DNA of 64,000 bases from Phocoena phocoena (GCF_963924675.1 NC_089236.1:61093306-61157305); one strand, 5' to 3'; counted from the first letter of the stretch, positions 1-12,782 are shown. The notes: a model not told the origin generated them from the letters alone. Translations and numbers: made by a program.

Positions 1-126
1 CTGGGCCACTATTTCAAGCTCCTTTCTTATCTTTTATGTCTCTCCACCTTTTATCTGGAAATCAGTCATATTTCTTATTTTTAATTTTATTAAAAAGAAG
101 GTCCCTCCTTTTTAATTTAATTTTAT

Positions 127-275
127 TTTACTGCATTTCAATAACTACATTTAAATTCTTTGGTGGGTTATTACTGCATTCAAATTACTCCATACAATAC
201 AATACAAATTATTAATGCATGCAAATTACTACATACAATGTGGTTTGGATTTTTACTGCATTTAAAACAATGACA
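127..275. repeat. Diverged short tandem duplication, about 30-40 bp spacing
   Basis: Related units built on TTACTGCATT...AAATTACTNCATACAAT recur. The clearest pair starts near 171 and near 210 and shares about 25 of 29 positions. Weaker relatives start near 130 and 250. This looks like local duplication by replication slippage. No function is apparent. Confidence 0.55.
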
Positions 276-1072
276 AGAAAGCCATTTTGGTTCATTGTCA
301 CTGAAGTAGTCAAGCAGGATTTATGTATAAAGTCAAAAGTTTTATTGTTAAGTTCCCATTTTGTATTTTTATTATTTTTGATATTATCAAAGGTATTAAA
401 TAATCATGTATTATTTTAAAAAATAAGACAACTATAAAAATTACATGTCATTTTTAATCTAGATTGTTTTTTCTCATTACACTTTAAAATACAAATGAGA
501 AGGATATATATGATGAGAAATGGCATAAATAACAATATATAATTCAAAATGTCTACAGATCAAAGTGCTCAATAAACTATAAAATTAAATAAAATTGAAA
601 AAATACAAAGTAATAATTGCAATATGCATTAAATCAGTATTGGTATTCTAAGGTTCAAATGTTGTCCTTTCAAAGGTATAAATGGCCATCACTATTTCGG
701 GGGATGCTTTTATAATTTAAGGTTTCTTTGACAAAACAATTTCACTTATATGAATTTAATCTGAAGAAATAATCTAAACCCAATAATTCTACTGCTTTAA
801 ATTTATTTGGGGGAAAACACCTAAAATAGATATCATTTGCAATTCTTCTATTTTATTTAAAATTGCAACAAATTATAAGCAAATTAAATGTCCAATTAAA
901 TGGTATAGGTAAATGTCATATACAACATAATAGATAATATACATGAATTAATAATATTATTTAGGAATTATATTCAGTAAAGGGGGACAATGATCATAGA
1001 TGTTGAACTGTGGCAAAAATTTATGTTTCTGCCCAGTTAGGGCTTTCTGAGCAAATTTTATTGAAATTTGCT

Positions 1073-1140
1073 GGGTTAAAAGTTGAGACTGAGTTAAAAG
1101 TTGAGTCTGGGACCTGGGTTAAAAGTTGACTCTGGGACTT
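1073..1140. repeat. Three-copy 25-bp minisatellite
   Basis: The core GTTAAAAGTTGA occurs three times in 68 bp. The second and third units (about 1091-1115 and 1116-1140) are almost identical 25-mers carrying a TCTGGGACCT/TCTGGGACTT end. The first unit is shorter. It is a small, likely length-variable tandem repeat. Confidence 0.8.
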
Positions 1141-4100
1141 AAATTATGACAATATGGCTAGTGAGGCCTTGAGAGATATATCTGAAGTTGAAGGTAGGCC
1201 ATTGTTTTTCTAAAAATCTTACTACACATATATATAGTGATTAAGATACCAAATAAGATATATTTTATTCACATGCTTACTATCAATTATAAGGTAAAAC
1301 TTCATGAAAACCTATAAATCCATAAAAATAAATTAATCCATATTAAAAGAAAACAAATATTTAAAATGTAATAAATACCAGTAACTTAGAAAAGAAATAT
1401 ATTGATTATAATCAGTTACCAATGAATCTATACCTAAGTGAATGAGGTGAGACCCAAAAAGTTTGTGTTTACATCCATTTAAAAAATGTATTCATTATTC
1501 ATATTAAAATTAATAATCCCAACATTATTTGTGTTCTGTCTGACCACCTGGTAAATGAACATACACGTCATACTAAATAACTGTAGGATTGCATGTATCA
1601 GTCTGGGAGATATTAGTGAGCAGATTACAATTGCAATCTGAACTACAAGCTGTGAAGATGTTTTTAGCACAACAAGCAGTGCATAGATTTGAGAGAGAAG
1701 TTCCTAAAAGTGGGCTATGGGGAGGAAAGCGTTTCATTTACTGTAACAAGTAGTTTGACCCTCGTGCCATTACTTGGAAGGGAGCTGGGGTTTAGTGCTA
1801 AAAGGGCACCAGCTGAAGGCATCAAGGAAGGGCATTGTTCCATTATAAATTGAAATTGTTTGAGTACCTTCCACATCCTACTTTATTTATAGAGAATTTT
1901 TGCAGTAAATAATATACCAATTTCATGGAAGCATGAAAAATAATATATATGCTTTGATTCACATATCCCAGCATTAAATTTTGCAACTACAGCACTGCTG
2001 ATTATAGACTCAGATTTTTATGAATTATTTTTTAAAACCAATCTTATTCTATCTTTTCAATGATACCCTCAGGGTGCACAGATTTAAGATTCTCATTACA
2101 TCCTTTTTTTTTTTCATTCCTGTATGTACAGACAGATACCTCGCTAAAGCAGAAGTGTGAGTTTAATCAGATGCAATATAGCATCTTTAAAAAGACAGCA
2201 CATATCTAACACCTGTCAGCTCATCAATGTTTGGTCTGCTACTCTACAAATTACTACATATATCATTCCTGACACCTAAACTGATGTAAAGAATAAAACA
2301 CAACTTATAAATTTTTTTCTACTTACAAGCAAGACATGCAGCAATCTGTTCTCAAGCTTGGTCTTAGAACTCCGTTAGACACTTAAAAAGAAATGGCAAT
2401 CCAAAACAATTTTTGTTTGTCTGGAATATATTATGCATGCATACCTATGTAGGCCATTTTTAATTAAAATTGGAAAAAATTTTAAATACACAGATAGAGA
2501 GGCAAGGCCTGAAAGATAGTAATACGAACAGGGCACAGTGGATCAGCCAATTAAGACAGTCACCTAAGGCAAATACATTGAGAATGTTGCCAGGAGTTTC
2601 CATGCTTCTCAGTGTAGAGGGCAAGGAAATATGAAGGTGCATCAAAGACCAGAGACACAAATTGAACACCCCAGACTACCAAAAGTAGTTTGTGATGGTG
2701 GCAATGATTTTATTAGTGGTTGTTCTATTGTATTTTAAGATATCGAATTATGTCAATTGAGAATGTTTTGGAACATTAGTGACTATATCCTAAAAATTGG
2801 GCCATCAATTCTTTTAAATGCTTGAAATTTTTCAGCTCTATAAAACTCTGAGAACATCTAATGGACACATAAGAACATTTTTTCCAATTAGTTGTCAGTT
2901 GTTACCTGTCCCATATATTTGTCCTTCCTATTCTTGAATATTTGTACATTTTACTTGATTCTACTTTAAGTAAATCTCAGATATTCAAATACCAAACCTT
3001 TTTATGTTAAAATGTTATTTTAAAGCAACATTTTATTTATTTCAATATTATAATCTATTTCCAATATTAGTTTTCAGATCATTCCTTAAAATTAAATGAA
3101 AAATGTAAAACCCTATATAACATATCAGAATGAAGTAACCAAAATAAATCATGATGTAATTCCATTTAATCAAAATATGACAAATGGCCAACTCTTTTGG
3201 TGATTAAATATATGAGTATGGATTCAACAATGCCATTAGAGCATGAGTTCTAAAAATTTAAATTATAGTAGGTAATGGTTAATCTTTCAACAAGTACATT
3301 CCTATTGGCTTTAAGAAAGGTTAAAAGATACAGCTTGATTAATTCAAAATATGCATCGAACAATCTGAATCATTTTATGGAAATTTGAATTGAAATTTAA
3401 ATTACAAAGTAACAATTTTTCTTATTCATTGTAAAATACTGGACATTTTAAATAATAAATGAAGAGATAATATGAACAATGCACTTATGAATGTTTATTA
3501 AAACAGCATTTTATTTTCTAGCATGTTAAATAGTCTATAACCCTACCATTTCATAAAATTGATAATATGTTGTTTGGCTAGCATTTATTTTTCTCCTTTA
3601 TGAAATTAGGATGACATATTTCTCAATATCTACATATAGAAAATTTTAACAAATTATTCAGTGCTCAACATGGCCTAGTGTGAGGAGGAAAGAACTCCTG
3701 GGAGCCAGAATGGAGAACTTACAGCTAGCCAGAGGCAAATAGAACATTTTACTCACAATATACCTGCTTCTTTTGCATGTAATAGGCAAATTTGGAAGTA
3801 ATTTTTTTTCCAGTTGGAAAGTTTACTCTATAAAGTTAGAATTTACATTTAGTTAAACGATAATATCAAACAGTTAAAAATAAAAGGCATGTCAGTGGGA
3901 AGTTTCCACTTCTCTGCATACATGGTAACACTATATGAGAGATACATGGACCTGCTGTCCCAACTACAAAAGCAGACATCTGGTTAGTTACCTATCTGTT
4001 CTAACATAACTCCATTAGAAAATAGCATTGCTATTTTATTATGCATTTATTGCAACAGATCACTTGTATAACGTATTTTATATTGGATTTTGTTTTCTCA

Positions 4101-4429
4101 CAGAGATTGATTTTTCCATGAAGCCCTCTTCTATTCCATCTCCTGTAAGAAGAATACCAAATAGCTTTCTTGTTTGTTCAATTCAAACAAGAATTGTATG
4201 CATTGTAGTTGGTGTTATTTATTTCTTGAAATAATTATATTTGCTAGATTATCCCTCACTTTACTAGTTAATTTAAGAAAGTAATAAATGTCGTGAAGAC
4301 AATAAGTTGGGGTAAATATGATAGAGATTGAATGAGGAAAGTGGTTAATTTAGATATCATGGGTTTAAAACCCATTTACATTAAGAGCTGAATTATACAG
4401 AGATGGGGACATTATTTGTGCAAAAATGG

Positions 4430-4667
4430 AGAAAATGTTTGAGATGGAGGGAAGAGCAAGAGTATAAAGACTGAATTACAAGCACATTTGCTGTGTTGGA
4501 GGAACAGGGTGTGAGGAAAAAATGCCTGAGATGAAGTCAAGGAAGAAGTAGAAGGTCAGATCATGTAGGGTCTTGAAGGCCATGGCAAAACATTGTCATG
4601 TAAGATCCTCCCACTTTGTTTACATGGTGGAATTAATGATCAAGGCAGCCTCCACTGGATTATAGAT
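4430..4667 (+). repeat. Ancient mammalian interspersed repeat, fragment 1
   Basis: The text has the diagnostic wording of a common old mammalian repeat: a GGAGGGAAGAGCAAG-like stretch, then GTAGGGTCTTGAAGGCCATGGCAAAACATTG. The same family appears at 18.0, 29.4 and 30.9 kb. I cannot name the family with confidence. The MLT1-like LTR that begins at 4668 appears to have inserted into or beside this copy. Confidence 0.5.
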
Positions 4668-5260
4668 TGTGATAGGCAGAATAAAGGCCTCTAAAGATAT
4701 CCATGCCCTAATCCTTGGAATCTGTGAACATGTTATGTTACATAGAAAAAGAACATTGCAAGTAAAATTAGGTTACAGATTTTATAATAGGGAGATTATT
4801 CTGGATTAACTGATGGTACCAAAGTAATTACATGGGCCCTGAAATGGAACAAGAAGGCAGAAAGATAAGTCAGATAGATGTGACAATAGAAAAACAGGTA
4901 GGAAAGAGTCAAAGTGTGAGAAGCACCCCACCCACCATTGCTGGCCTTCAAAGTGTAGAAAGGAGACACTAGCCAGGCCATGTGGGATGTCTCTAGAACG
5001 GCTGAAAGATGTAAAGGAAATGGGACCTCAATTCTGTACTTGGAAGGAATCAGATTCTACCAACAACCTGAATGAACAAAGAAACTGATCCCCCTCTAGA
5101 GCCTTCAGAAAGGAACACAGCCTGCCAACAGCTTGATTTCAGCCCAGTGAGACCCATGTCTGACTTGTGACCTATAGAACTGTAAAATAATAAAATTTGT
5201 GTTGTTCAATCTGCTAAATCTGTGATAATTTTTTTATGGCACCAATAGAAAACTAACACA
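4668..5260 (+). mobile_element. MLT1-type solo LTR (ERVL-MaLR)
   Basis: The segment begins TGTGATAGGCAGAATAAAGG and ends AAAACTAACACA. It contains the MLT1 hallmarks: a CCATGCCCTAATCCTTGGAA block, GATTTCAGCCCAGTGAGACCC, and GACCTATAGAACTGTAAAATAATAAA holding the polyadenylation signal. A perfect 5-bp target duplication TAGAT lies directly outside both ends (4663-4667 and 5261-5265), which fixes the boundaries. It is an old non-autonomous endogenous retrovirus LTR, reduced to a solo LTR by recombination. No internal region or protein remains. It is somewhat longer than a typical MLT1 LTR, which may reflect small insertions. Confidence 0.85.
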
Positions 5261-5265
5261 TAGAT

Positions 5266-6121
5266 CTTACCAACACTAAATTTACTAGTGATTCAAAGGA
5301 TACAGATTCAAAGGATTTAGGCAGAGATAAAGTATTCTTCAGGGGAGGGTACTGAATCTGCCAGATTCGGCTTCCAAAATAACTTCCCTTTCTCCAGTGT
5401 TTGGATTTAACTGAATATCAGATTAACAGCTGAGTTTTGAACAACATGTATATAAACAGTATACTTGGGAATTTTGGATTTGGGGTTCCTCAGTTCTATA
5501 ACTCATCAGTTACATAGTAGAAAATGCATATATTTTTTCTTTGGGGTTGCTTTAATTTTGGATATCTAGACATAATTCAGAATGATTAACAGTTTTTCTT
5601 TCTTGTAATCACTGTTTTAAATATCATGGTTAAAATCTGCTTAATAGATAAGCTGGAGTACTTTACTTTCATTCGGTTTTTTAGAACACTATGTATAAGC
5701 AGGAACTCTAACTTTTGAAACTGTATTTGAAATCACCTATAAACTCGTCTGTGTCTAGTGTTGCTTTTTATGTGAGTTTTTTTTACGCTGTTATAATTGC
5801 ATTGATCACTAAGTTATATTTAGGAAACCCCTGGTAAATGATTGACTTTGACCTGACCTCCTTGTATATTAAAGGTATAATGTCTAAATTGGGCTTACAG
5901 GGTGAGGAGTGTTTTAACATGATAGTGTCCTATAGGAAAACAGAGCAAAAAAGAGAGGTAATAAGGTATTTAGTAGAAATATAATGAGATACCTATCCAA
6001 AAAAGAAAAAAGAAAGATTTTTAGCAGGATACATCTGGTTAGTCTCAGTTGGTTACTGTAAATATACTGGATTTCCAGGAAATGGATTTTGGGAGAAATA
6101 GAAATAGCCCTGTTACCAAAA
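5266..6121. other. Non-coding interval, nothing recognised
   Basis: AT-rich sequence between two LTRs, with no open frame of note. A short near-duplication of GATTCAAAGGAT lies around 5290-5320. No other structure is visible. Confidence 0.55.
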
Positions 6122-6690
6122 TCTACACCAGTTTTCTATGCTGTGTAGCAAATCATCTCACACAAAGTGGCTTAAAACAACAAACCATTTATTATCTCCC
6201 AGTTTCTGCAGGTCAGAGACCAGACATCATCTAGCTGCTTTCTCTGTTCAAGGTCCCCAATTCTGCAAATGTAGGTGAGGCAAAATTTTCATCAGGAGAC
6301 TCAACGAGAGAAAGATTTGCTTCTAAGCTCCATCGGGTTGTTGGCAAAACTGATTTTGTGGTTGTAGAATTTATGGCAGTTTGCATCTTCAAAGCCAGCA
6401 ACAGGGCTTCTTCTAGAAGTCTGTGACCTCACATTTAAAGGGCTCACCTGCTTAGGTCAGACTCAAACAAGATAATCTCATTTTTTACTTACTTAAAATC
6501 AACTGATGAGGTATTTATATCTGCAGAATCTCTTTAACTTTTCATTTAGTATAATCTTATCATGAAAATGCTATTCCATCATTTTTGCCATATTCTCTCA
6601 GGATAAGGAGATTACACAAAGGCATGACCTTTAGGGAATTACTCATTCTATAAAAGCTTACCAGGGAATTGACATACAATTTTTTATAAT
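6122..6690 (-). mobile_element. MLT1-like LTR, antisense
   Basis: On the plus strand the sequence reads CAGTTTTCTATGCTGTGTAGC, then GTGGCTTAAAACAACAAACC and ATTTATTATCTCCCAGTTTCTG. This is the reverse complement of an MLT1-type LTR 3' end. Further right, TCTTCAAAGCCAGCAACAGG and a GCCATATTCTCTCAGG...GGAGATTACACAAAGGCATG block also match the reversed LTR. It is strongly diverged and I cannot see target duplications. The right boundary is approximate. Confidence 0.7.
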
Positions 6691-6954
6691 AATCTCATTT
6701 TTAACATTTCTACTAATGCTATAGATAAATCTTGTATTTTGATTTTATTAATATTTTTTGTCTTCTTTTAAAATTAATCTTGCTAGACATTTGTCTACTT
6801 AATTTGCATTTCCAAAGAAACTGCAAAGTTCTAGGTGAATTTTAGACTGCATCTGTATTTTTTCAATTAGTTTATATTATTGTCTATCTTATTTCCCATT
6901 TTTTTGCTATTTTAATTTTTAAATACTTGAATAAAATATTTGCACTTTTAAAAA

Positions 6955-7568
6955 ACTGTTTCATTGAGGTATAATTTACTCACAGTAAAACTTACTTTTT
7001 TTGATACAGTTTATGAATATTGACAAATGCATAGTCATGCAACCAACAACAAATCAAGATATAGAATATTATCATCCCCCAAATTTTCCTGTACCCTTTT
7101 ATTGTCAACTCCTCCCCCCAACTCCCATCTTGCAACCAACGATCTATTTTCAGTCCCTATAGTTTTTATCATTTCCAGAATGTCATGTAAATGAATTGTA
7201 CAATATGTTACATTTTAAATTTGGCTTCTTTCATTTAGCATAATGTAATCAAGGTTCATCCATATAGTTTTGTGCATCAGTAATTTTTCCTTTCTATTTC
7301 TAAGTAACATTCTATTGTGCGGATATATTTGTTTTTCCATTTTCCAGTTGAAGGACATTTGAGTTGTTCCAAGTGTAGGGTGATTATGAATTACAGTGCT
7401 ATAGACATTCAAGCACAGATTTTTGTCTGAACAAATGCTTTCATTTCCCTTGAGTAAATACCTAAGATTGGAATTACCGTGGCACATGTAAAGTTTCTGG
7501 ATAAGTTTATAAGAATCTGGAAAACTGTTTTCCAAATACCTGTAACAATTTTTCCATCCCACCTTTGA
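6955..7568 (-). mobile_element. Old L1 (L1M-type) 3' end, antisense
   Basis: The plus strand reads TTCATTGAGGTATAATTTAC, the reverse of an L1M 3' UTR, then TTCTTTCATTTAGCATAATG and GTAACATTCTATTGTGCGGATA, the reverse of the L1 ORF2 C-terminal and 3' region. Reading the minus strand from 7568 gives the end of ORF2, full of stops, followed by the 3' UTR. It is a 5'-truncated, decayed LINE. Its right edge meets L1 5' sequence in the opposite direction, which is discussed as a possible inversion structure. Confidence 0.75.
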
Positions 7569-7569
7569 T

Positions 7570-8590
7570 GGAGGGGAGTGGCCACCACTGTTAGAAAGCC
7601 ATAAAACACAATAACAGCAAAACTATTAAGGAAATTCTCTGACACCCTCCAGGGCCCAGGTGAAAACCTACTGAGTCTGGGAAAAGGAAAAAACAAAAAT
7701 CAAACCAAAAAATCCCTCTACTTTAGGAGGCCAGGGCTCATGCCATTAGAAGTCTCCTACTTTGAAGGACAGACACAACATTCTATTGTATAATGCCCAC
7801 AAGACATACAGGCAGAAGTTGGTAGAGGCAGGGTTACTGAAATAATCCCCCTTTCAAGCTCATGAATACAGGCCTGCCTAAGAAAGAGGCTGGGTCAGGT
7901 GAACAGAGAAACTCTCCTCCATTCCACCACCAAGCTTATAAGAACTGAGTGACAAGCAACAGCAGTATACCTCTAATCAAAAGGTAAAGAGATGGACACA
8001 GTTCCTATTTGAGGTTCAGGCATAAAAGGAAGGCAGAAAGCTGAAGGTAGAAAATGAAAATTGAAGAAAACTCTTTAGCATCTCATCATCTAACCCAATC
8101 AGAAGGATAACATTAGAGGGCTTGAATTCAGTGGTACACTAAAAGTAGTCATACCAAAAGTAAAACCTAAACCCAGCTTAATTTTTGATGAGCTTATCGC
8201 AACCTTCTCCCCAAACACACAATAACAACCTAACACTAGAAGCAGCATTCTCATCTTCAAGCATAAAAATTACTTAACTTCATCTCTACTGTTCTCCTTT
8301 TCTAGATAAAAAGTTCAGTAATTCATCAGCAATTGTGAGTCATAAAAACAGAACGACAAAAACAACATGTTGTCAAGAAACAAAAAAACCCAACAGAACC
8401 TGAGTTAGACATGATCTAGATATTGGAAACATCAAAGAGGGAATTTAAAATAGCAATACTTAATGTGTTAAAAGTTCCAGTGGAAAAGGTTTAAAACATG
8501 GAAGAACATATAGGAAATTTCAGCAGAAAAATGGAACTATAAAAAAATGAAATAGAAATGCTCAGAAAAATAAAAGAAAAACATTGTCAC
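7570..8590 (+). mobile_element. Old L1 5' region (5' UTR and start of ORF1), sense
   Basis: From about 8330 the sequence resembles the start of an old L1M-type ORF1 region: ACATGATCTAGATATTGGAA, GGGAATTTAAAATAGCAATA, then AGTTCCAGTGGAAAAGG and AGAAATGCTCAGAAAAATAA. The preceding part (7570-8330) is probably the L1 5' UTR, but this is inferred mainly from position and base composition. ORF1 has stops and is not translatable. The element is cut at 8591 by the antisense MLT1-like LTR. Confidence 0.5.
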
Positions 8591-9690
8591 TGCATTAGTT
8601 TTCTACTGCTACATAACAAATTAGCACAAACTTACCGGTTTAAAACAACAGCCATTTATTATCTCACAGTTTTTATGGGTCAGGTGTCAGTGAAGTATAG
8701 GTGGATCATCTGCTTAGGGTTTCACAAAATATCATTGGGACTGCATTTTCATTAGAGGATCACTTGGGGAAAGATCTACATCCGAGCTACAGATGGTGTG
8801 GCAGAATACCTTTTCTTGCAGATGTGGATCTCATGGCAACTAACTAGCTTCTTTACGGTCAGCAGGAAAGAGACTTTATCACCTCAGGAAGGGGTCCAGT
8901 CCCTCATTTAAAGGCTTTCTGCTTAATTAAGGCTCACCCATAATAATCTCCCTTTTGATTAACTCAAGAACAACTGATTTCGGATATTAATTATGTCTGC
9001 CAAAACTCTTGACCATTTCCATGATCTGTTGGCTAGAAGAAGTGTTCTGCTTGTGCTTAAAGAAAGGGACTTACAGAACAACATGACCCATTAGGGTTCA
9101 CCTTATGGTGTGTCCAGTATAGCAAGCAATCTGGATCCCAGTGATTCTTCATTTCCCTACCACATTCAGGACACATTTATCACATCCCAAGATCTCATCC
9201 TATTACAGCATCAGCTCCAAGTCCAAAATCTCATCACCTACATCATGTCCAAGTTCAGATGAGGCTGGTAAGTGTAATCTATTAGCTACAGCTCCTGGGA
9301 CACAATCTCTCACCATGACTCATGAAATTAAAGAGGACAAATTATCTTCTTTCAACCCACCTAACATACTATGGTGGGACAGGAACAAAATAAACACTAT
9401 AGGTCTTTTTCCAGCAAAAAGCAGGAAAAAGATAGTAAAAATAAGTCATTGGTCCAAGGCAGTTCTGAAATCCAGCCAGGCAAACTCTGGCCAGATCTTG
9501 ATTCAGTTTCAAGTTCTGGCATTAATAACCTGTGAGTTTCTGTCACACCCTCTGAGCTATTGGTTCAGCTCTCTGAGCCTCCTTTCTTTATCATAGAAGA
9601 CAGCATATGTTCATACCAGAGTAGTTTCCTCAGACTATTTTCTTGCCAGTAGACTTTGAAGGTCTAGAAGCCTGCTTTCATTTTATACTC
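8591..9690 (-). mobile_element. MLT1-like LTR with adjoining internal MaLR sequence, antisense
   Basis: It starts with TGCATTAGTTTTCTACTGCT and GGTTTAAAACAACAGCCATT, the reverse of an MLT1-type LTR end. AAGGCTCACCCATAATAATC and ATTAATTATGTCTGCCAAAA follow. Beyond about 9160 the wording (ACCACATTCAGGACACATTT, AGATCTCATCC, CAAGTCCAAAATCTCATCAC) resembles reversed internal sequence of MaLR elements rather than LTR. A 151-codon open frame on the plus strand (9141-9596) falls in this antisense internal part and is not a known gene. Boundaries are approximate. Confidence 0.6.
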
Positions 9691-11234
9691 TTTTATACCC
9701 CTTTAGTACAAGCCATCAGTGTTTATATAATTGGATAAACAGAATGGACAAATTTACAAATGTACAAATGTATTCTTTGATATGATTTAATTATCATAGT
9801 CATAAATTGTCTAAAAATCTTAATTGTGGTTATTGGTAAATGTTATTAGTTGTTATTGTTTTTTAATAAATGATATAAAATATTTATAGCCAGCAGGTCT
9901 ATATTTTTCAGCCAACTCTATAAATGGTGGTAATCCTATTCAAAATCTGATATTGTAAGTAGAAGTCTTTAACTGCTAAGACCATAGTTGGTATTACCAT
10001 TATTTACTCTTTTCTTGTCAAATTTAATTGCAAGTTTCAAATCAGTATTAGCATAAGTTCTTGAGCATATACACAGATTTTTAAATCATTTTTAAAGAAA
10101 TATTTAGTTTATATCCTAGAGAAGATATGTTGACTCTCTACCGAAAGAAAGATAAGTCAACTCAGTTAGCTTTCAATAGAAGATCGTAACCATGAAACTT
10201 GATCATTTATTTCTTAAGCATATATAAATTTGTCAGCCTACAGTAAAGGATATTTATACCTCAGACACATCTGTTTAACATAGCCTCTTAAATATAATCT
10301 ACTGTAGGAAAGTCATTCCCATAATTTTTTTAAGACAGGTCAAATTATATATTTGAAAACAATATAATTGAATTACCTTTGGAACTACTAAAGAATCTTA
10401 GTAGCTCATAAGATCAAATCTATTCTGTAAAACACAATGTAAGAGATGTGTAAGATCATTGTATAAGAGATAGAATTATCAGCAGTTTGCATATTATTCC
10501 TGATTTACTCATGCCCATTTTATTACCTGGTGAGACCCCATAAAAGGGAATCATAAAACTCAATTAATAATTTAATAAGAGTAACAAACTACGCATACAT
10601 TGACAAACACATCCATTCTAAAAATGACACGACAGGAACATAAAAATATGGGGCCCTGTGGCTTGGGTTGGGAGAAGGAGCCAGAACTATAGTAAATATC
10701 TATTTTTCCTTTTAATTTTCCCCATACTCCCACCAGAGTGAAATGTTTAACATAATTAGCCTATGAAAATGCATAAGGTAGAATTGAAATTCATCATTAC
10801 AATTCTTAAATCCACTTAAAAGCTATCTACTAGGTATAAGAGATGCTGCAAGGGACATTTTTCAATTTTTAAAATGTTTTTAACTATTATATTTCTATCA
10901 AGTTAACTCCCCTAAAACTCTCTATTTGGTTTAATATTCTCCAGCTTCCTACAGCAATCCATTAGCATGGCTACGATTCTGTATAATATGCATTTGAATT
11001 GATGAACTTCATTATAAAGCATGTCTATTTTATGCATGCACTGCAGAAAGAAAATTAAGGAGACTGTTTATTATGTTACATTATGACTTTTATAAAATGA
11101 CCTATGTGCTATATTTTTTATAAGAATTCAAAGTTAGGAAAATAATTTATCTCTACAGAAAAACAAAACACAAATAAGTGAAACACTAAAACATTTTAAT
11201 CAAACATAACACAATGAGTACTTAACAATTATAC
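9691..11234. other. AT-rich non-coding interval
   Basis: No open frame above background and no element that I can name. It includes many A/T runs and ends at the left edge of the long L1-A. Confidence 0.55.
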
Positions 11235-11883
11235 CACAGAAGTCCACCCCCTGGAGTGAAGGTTCTGAGACCCACGTCAGGCTTCCCAACATGGGGGTCC
11301 GGCAATGGGAGGAGGAATTCCCAGAGAATCAGGGATTTCATTACAGGACTCCGACAGGACTGGGGGAAACAGAGACTCCACTCTTGGAGGGCACATACAA
11401 AGTAGTGTGCACATCAGGACCCATGGGGGAGGAGCAGTGAACCCATAGAAGACTGAACAAGACCTACATGCTAATGTTGGAGGGTTCCCGGCAGGGGGAC
11501 GGTGGTGGTGGCAGCTGTGGCTCACCATGGGGGCAAGGACACTGGCAACAGAAGCTTTGGGAAGTACTCCTTGGCATGAGCCCTCCCAGAGTCCATCACT
11601 GGCCCCACCAAAGAGCCTGTAGCCTCCAGTGCTGGGTTGCCTTAGGCAAAACAACCAACAGGAGGGAACTCAGTCCCACCCATTACCAGACAAGGGGTTT
11701 AAAGTTTTACTGAGGCTTTCCCACCAGAGCAACACCTGGCCTTACCCACAACAAGTCCCTCCCATCAGGAAACTTGCAGAAGCCTCTTAGATAGCCTCAT
11801 CCACCAGAGGGCAGCCAGCAGAAGCGAGAAGAACTACAATCCTGCAGCCTGTGGAACAAAAACCACATTCACAGAAAGACAAG
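11235..11883 (+). promoter_or_regulatory. L1-A 5' UTR (internal promoter region)
   Basis: This is the region upstream of the first ORF1 ATG, where L1 elements carry their internal RNA polymerase II promoter. It is clearly richer in G and C than the flanks (for example GGCAGGGGGACGGTGGTGGT). The distal half, from about 11754, is shared with L1-B. Promoter activity is inferred from the family and is not visible here. An antisense open frame of 125 codons (11277-11654, minus) crosses it but matches nothing I know. Confidence 0.6.
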
Positions 11884-12782
11884 ATGAAAAGGCAGAGGGC
11901 TATGTACCAGATGAAGGAACAAGATAAAACCCCAGAAAAACAACTAAATGAAGTGGAGATAGGCAACCTTCCAGAAAAAGAATTCAGAAGAATGATAGTG
12001 AAGATGATCCATGACCTCGGAAAAAGAATGGGGGCAAAGATCGAGAAGATGCAAGACATGTTTAAAAAAGACCTACCAAAATTAAAGAACAAACAAACAG
12101 AGATGAACAATACAATAACTGAAATGAAAAATACACTAGAAGGAATCAATAGCAGAATAACTGAGAAGAACAGATAAATGACCTGGAAGACAGAATGGTG
12201 GAAATCACTGCCATGGAACAGAATAAAGAAAAAAGAACGAAAAGAGATGAAGACAGCCTAAGAGACCTCTGGGACAGCATTAAAGGCACCAACATTTGCA
12301 TTACAGGGGTGCCAGAAGGAGAAGAGTGAGAGAAAGGACACAAGAAAATATTGAAGAGATTATAGTTGAAAACTTCTCTAACATGGGAAAGGAAATAGCC
12401 ACCCAAGTCGAGGAAGGGCAGAGAGCTCCAGGCAGGATAAGCCCAAGGAGAAACATGGCAAAACACATAGTAATCAAATTGACAAATATTAAAGGCAAAG
12501 AAAAATTATTAAAAGCGACAAGGGGAAAACAACAAATCACATACAAGGGAACTCCCATAAGGTTAACAACTGACTTCTCAGCAGAAACTCTACAATCTAG
12601 AAGGGTGTGGCACGATATATTTAAAGTGCTGAAAAGGAAGAACCTACAACAGGATTACTCTACCTGCCCAGGATCTCATTCAGATCAACAGAGAAATCAA
12701 AAGCTTTACAGATAAGCAAAAGCTAAGAAAATTCAGCACCACCAAACAAGCTCTACAACAAATGCTAAAGGAACTTCTTTAA
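11884..12782 (+). pseudogene. L1-A ORF1 remnant (RNA-binding chaperone ORF1p)
   Basis: ORF1p is the trimeric coiled-coil protein that coats L1 RNA. Here an ATG at 11884 opens a frame beginning MKRQRAMYQMKEQ. The lysine/glutamate-rich coiled coil follows (NTITEMKNTLEGINSRITE). The frame is lost near 12160-12178, where bases are missing from the usual AEERISDLEDRM text. A second stop lies after GVPEGEE near 12327. The C-terminal part resumes in another frame through 12715, and the family stop would be at 12780-12782. Length agrees with a typical ORF1 of about 300 codons. It cannot make an intact protein. Confidence 0.85.

Larger units (their letters stand above)
1..4429. other. AT-rich non-coding sequence, no gene seen
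   Basis: This stretch is AT-rich with many short A or T runs and stop codons in all frames. The longest open frames are under about 70 codons and resemble no known protein. I see only two small tandem duplications, listed separately. Some of it is probably decayed repeat that I cannot classify by eye. Confidence 0.6.

Noticed and set aside
9141..9596. 151-codon plus-strand open frame
   Set aside because: It lies in antisense MaLR internal-like sequence and has no gene-like motif; probably chance in a GC-moderate stretch.
11277..11654. 125-codon antisense frame in the L1-A 5' UTR, reminiscent of an L1 antisense ORF
   Set aside because: The equivalent frame is not visible in L1-C, the region is GC-rich (fewer stops), and no conserved motif is seen.
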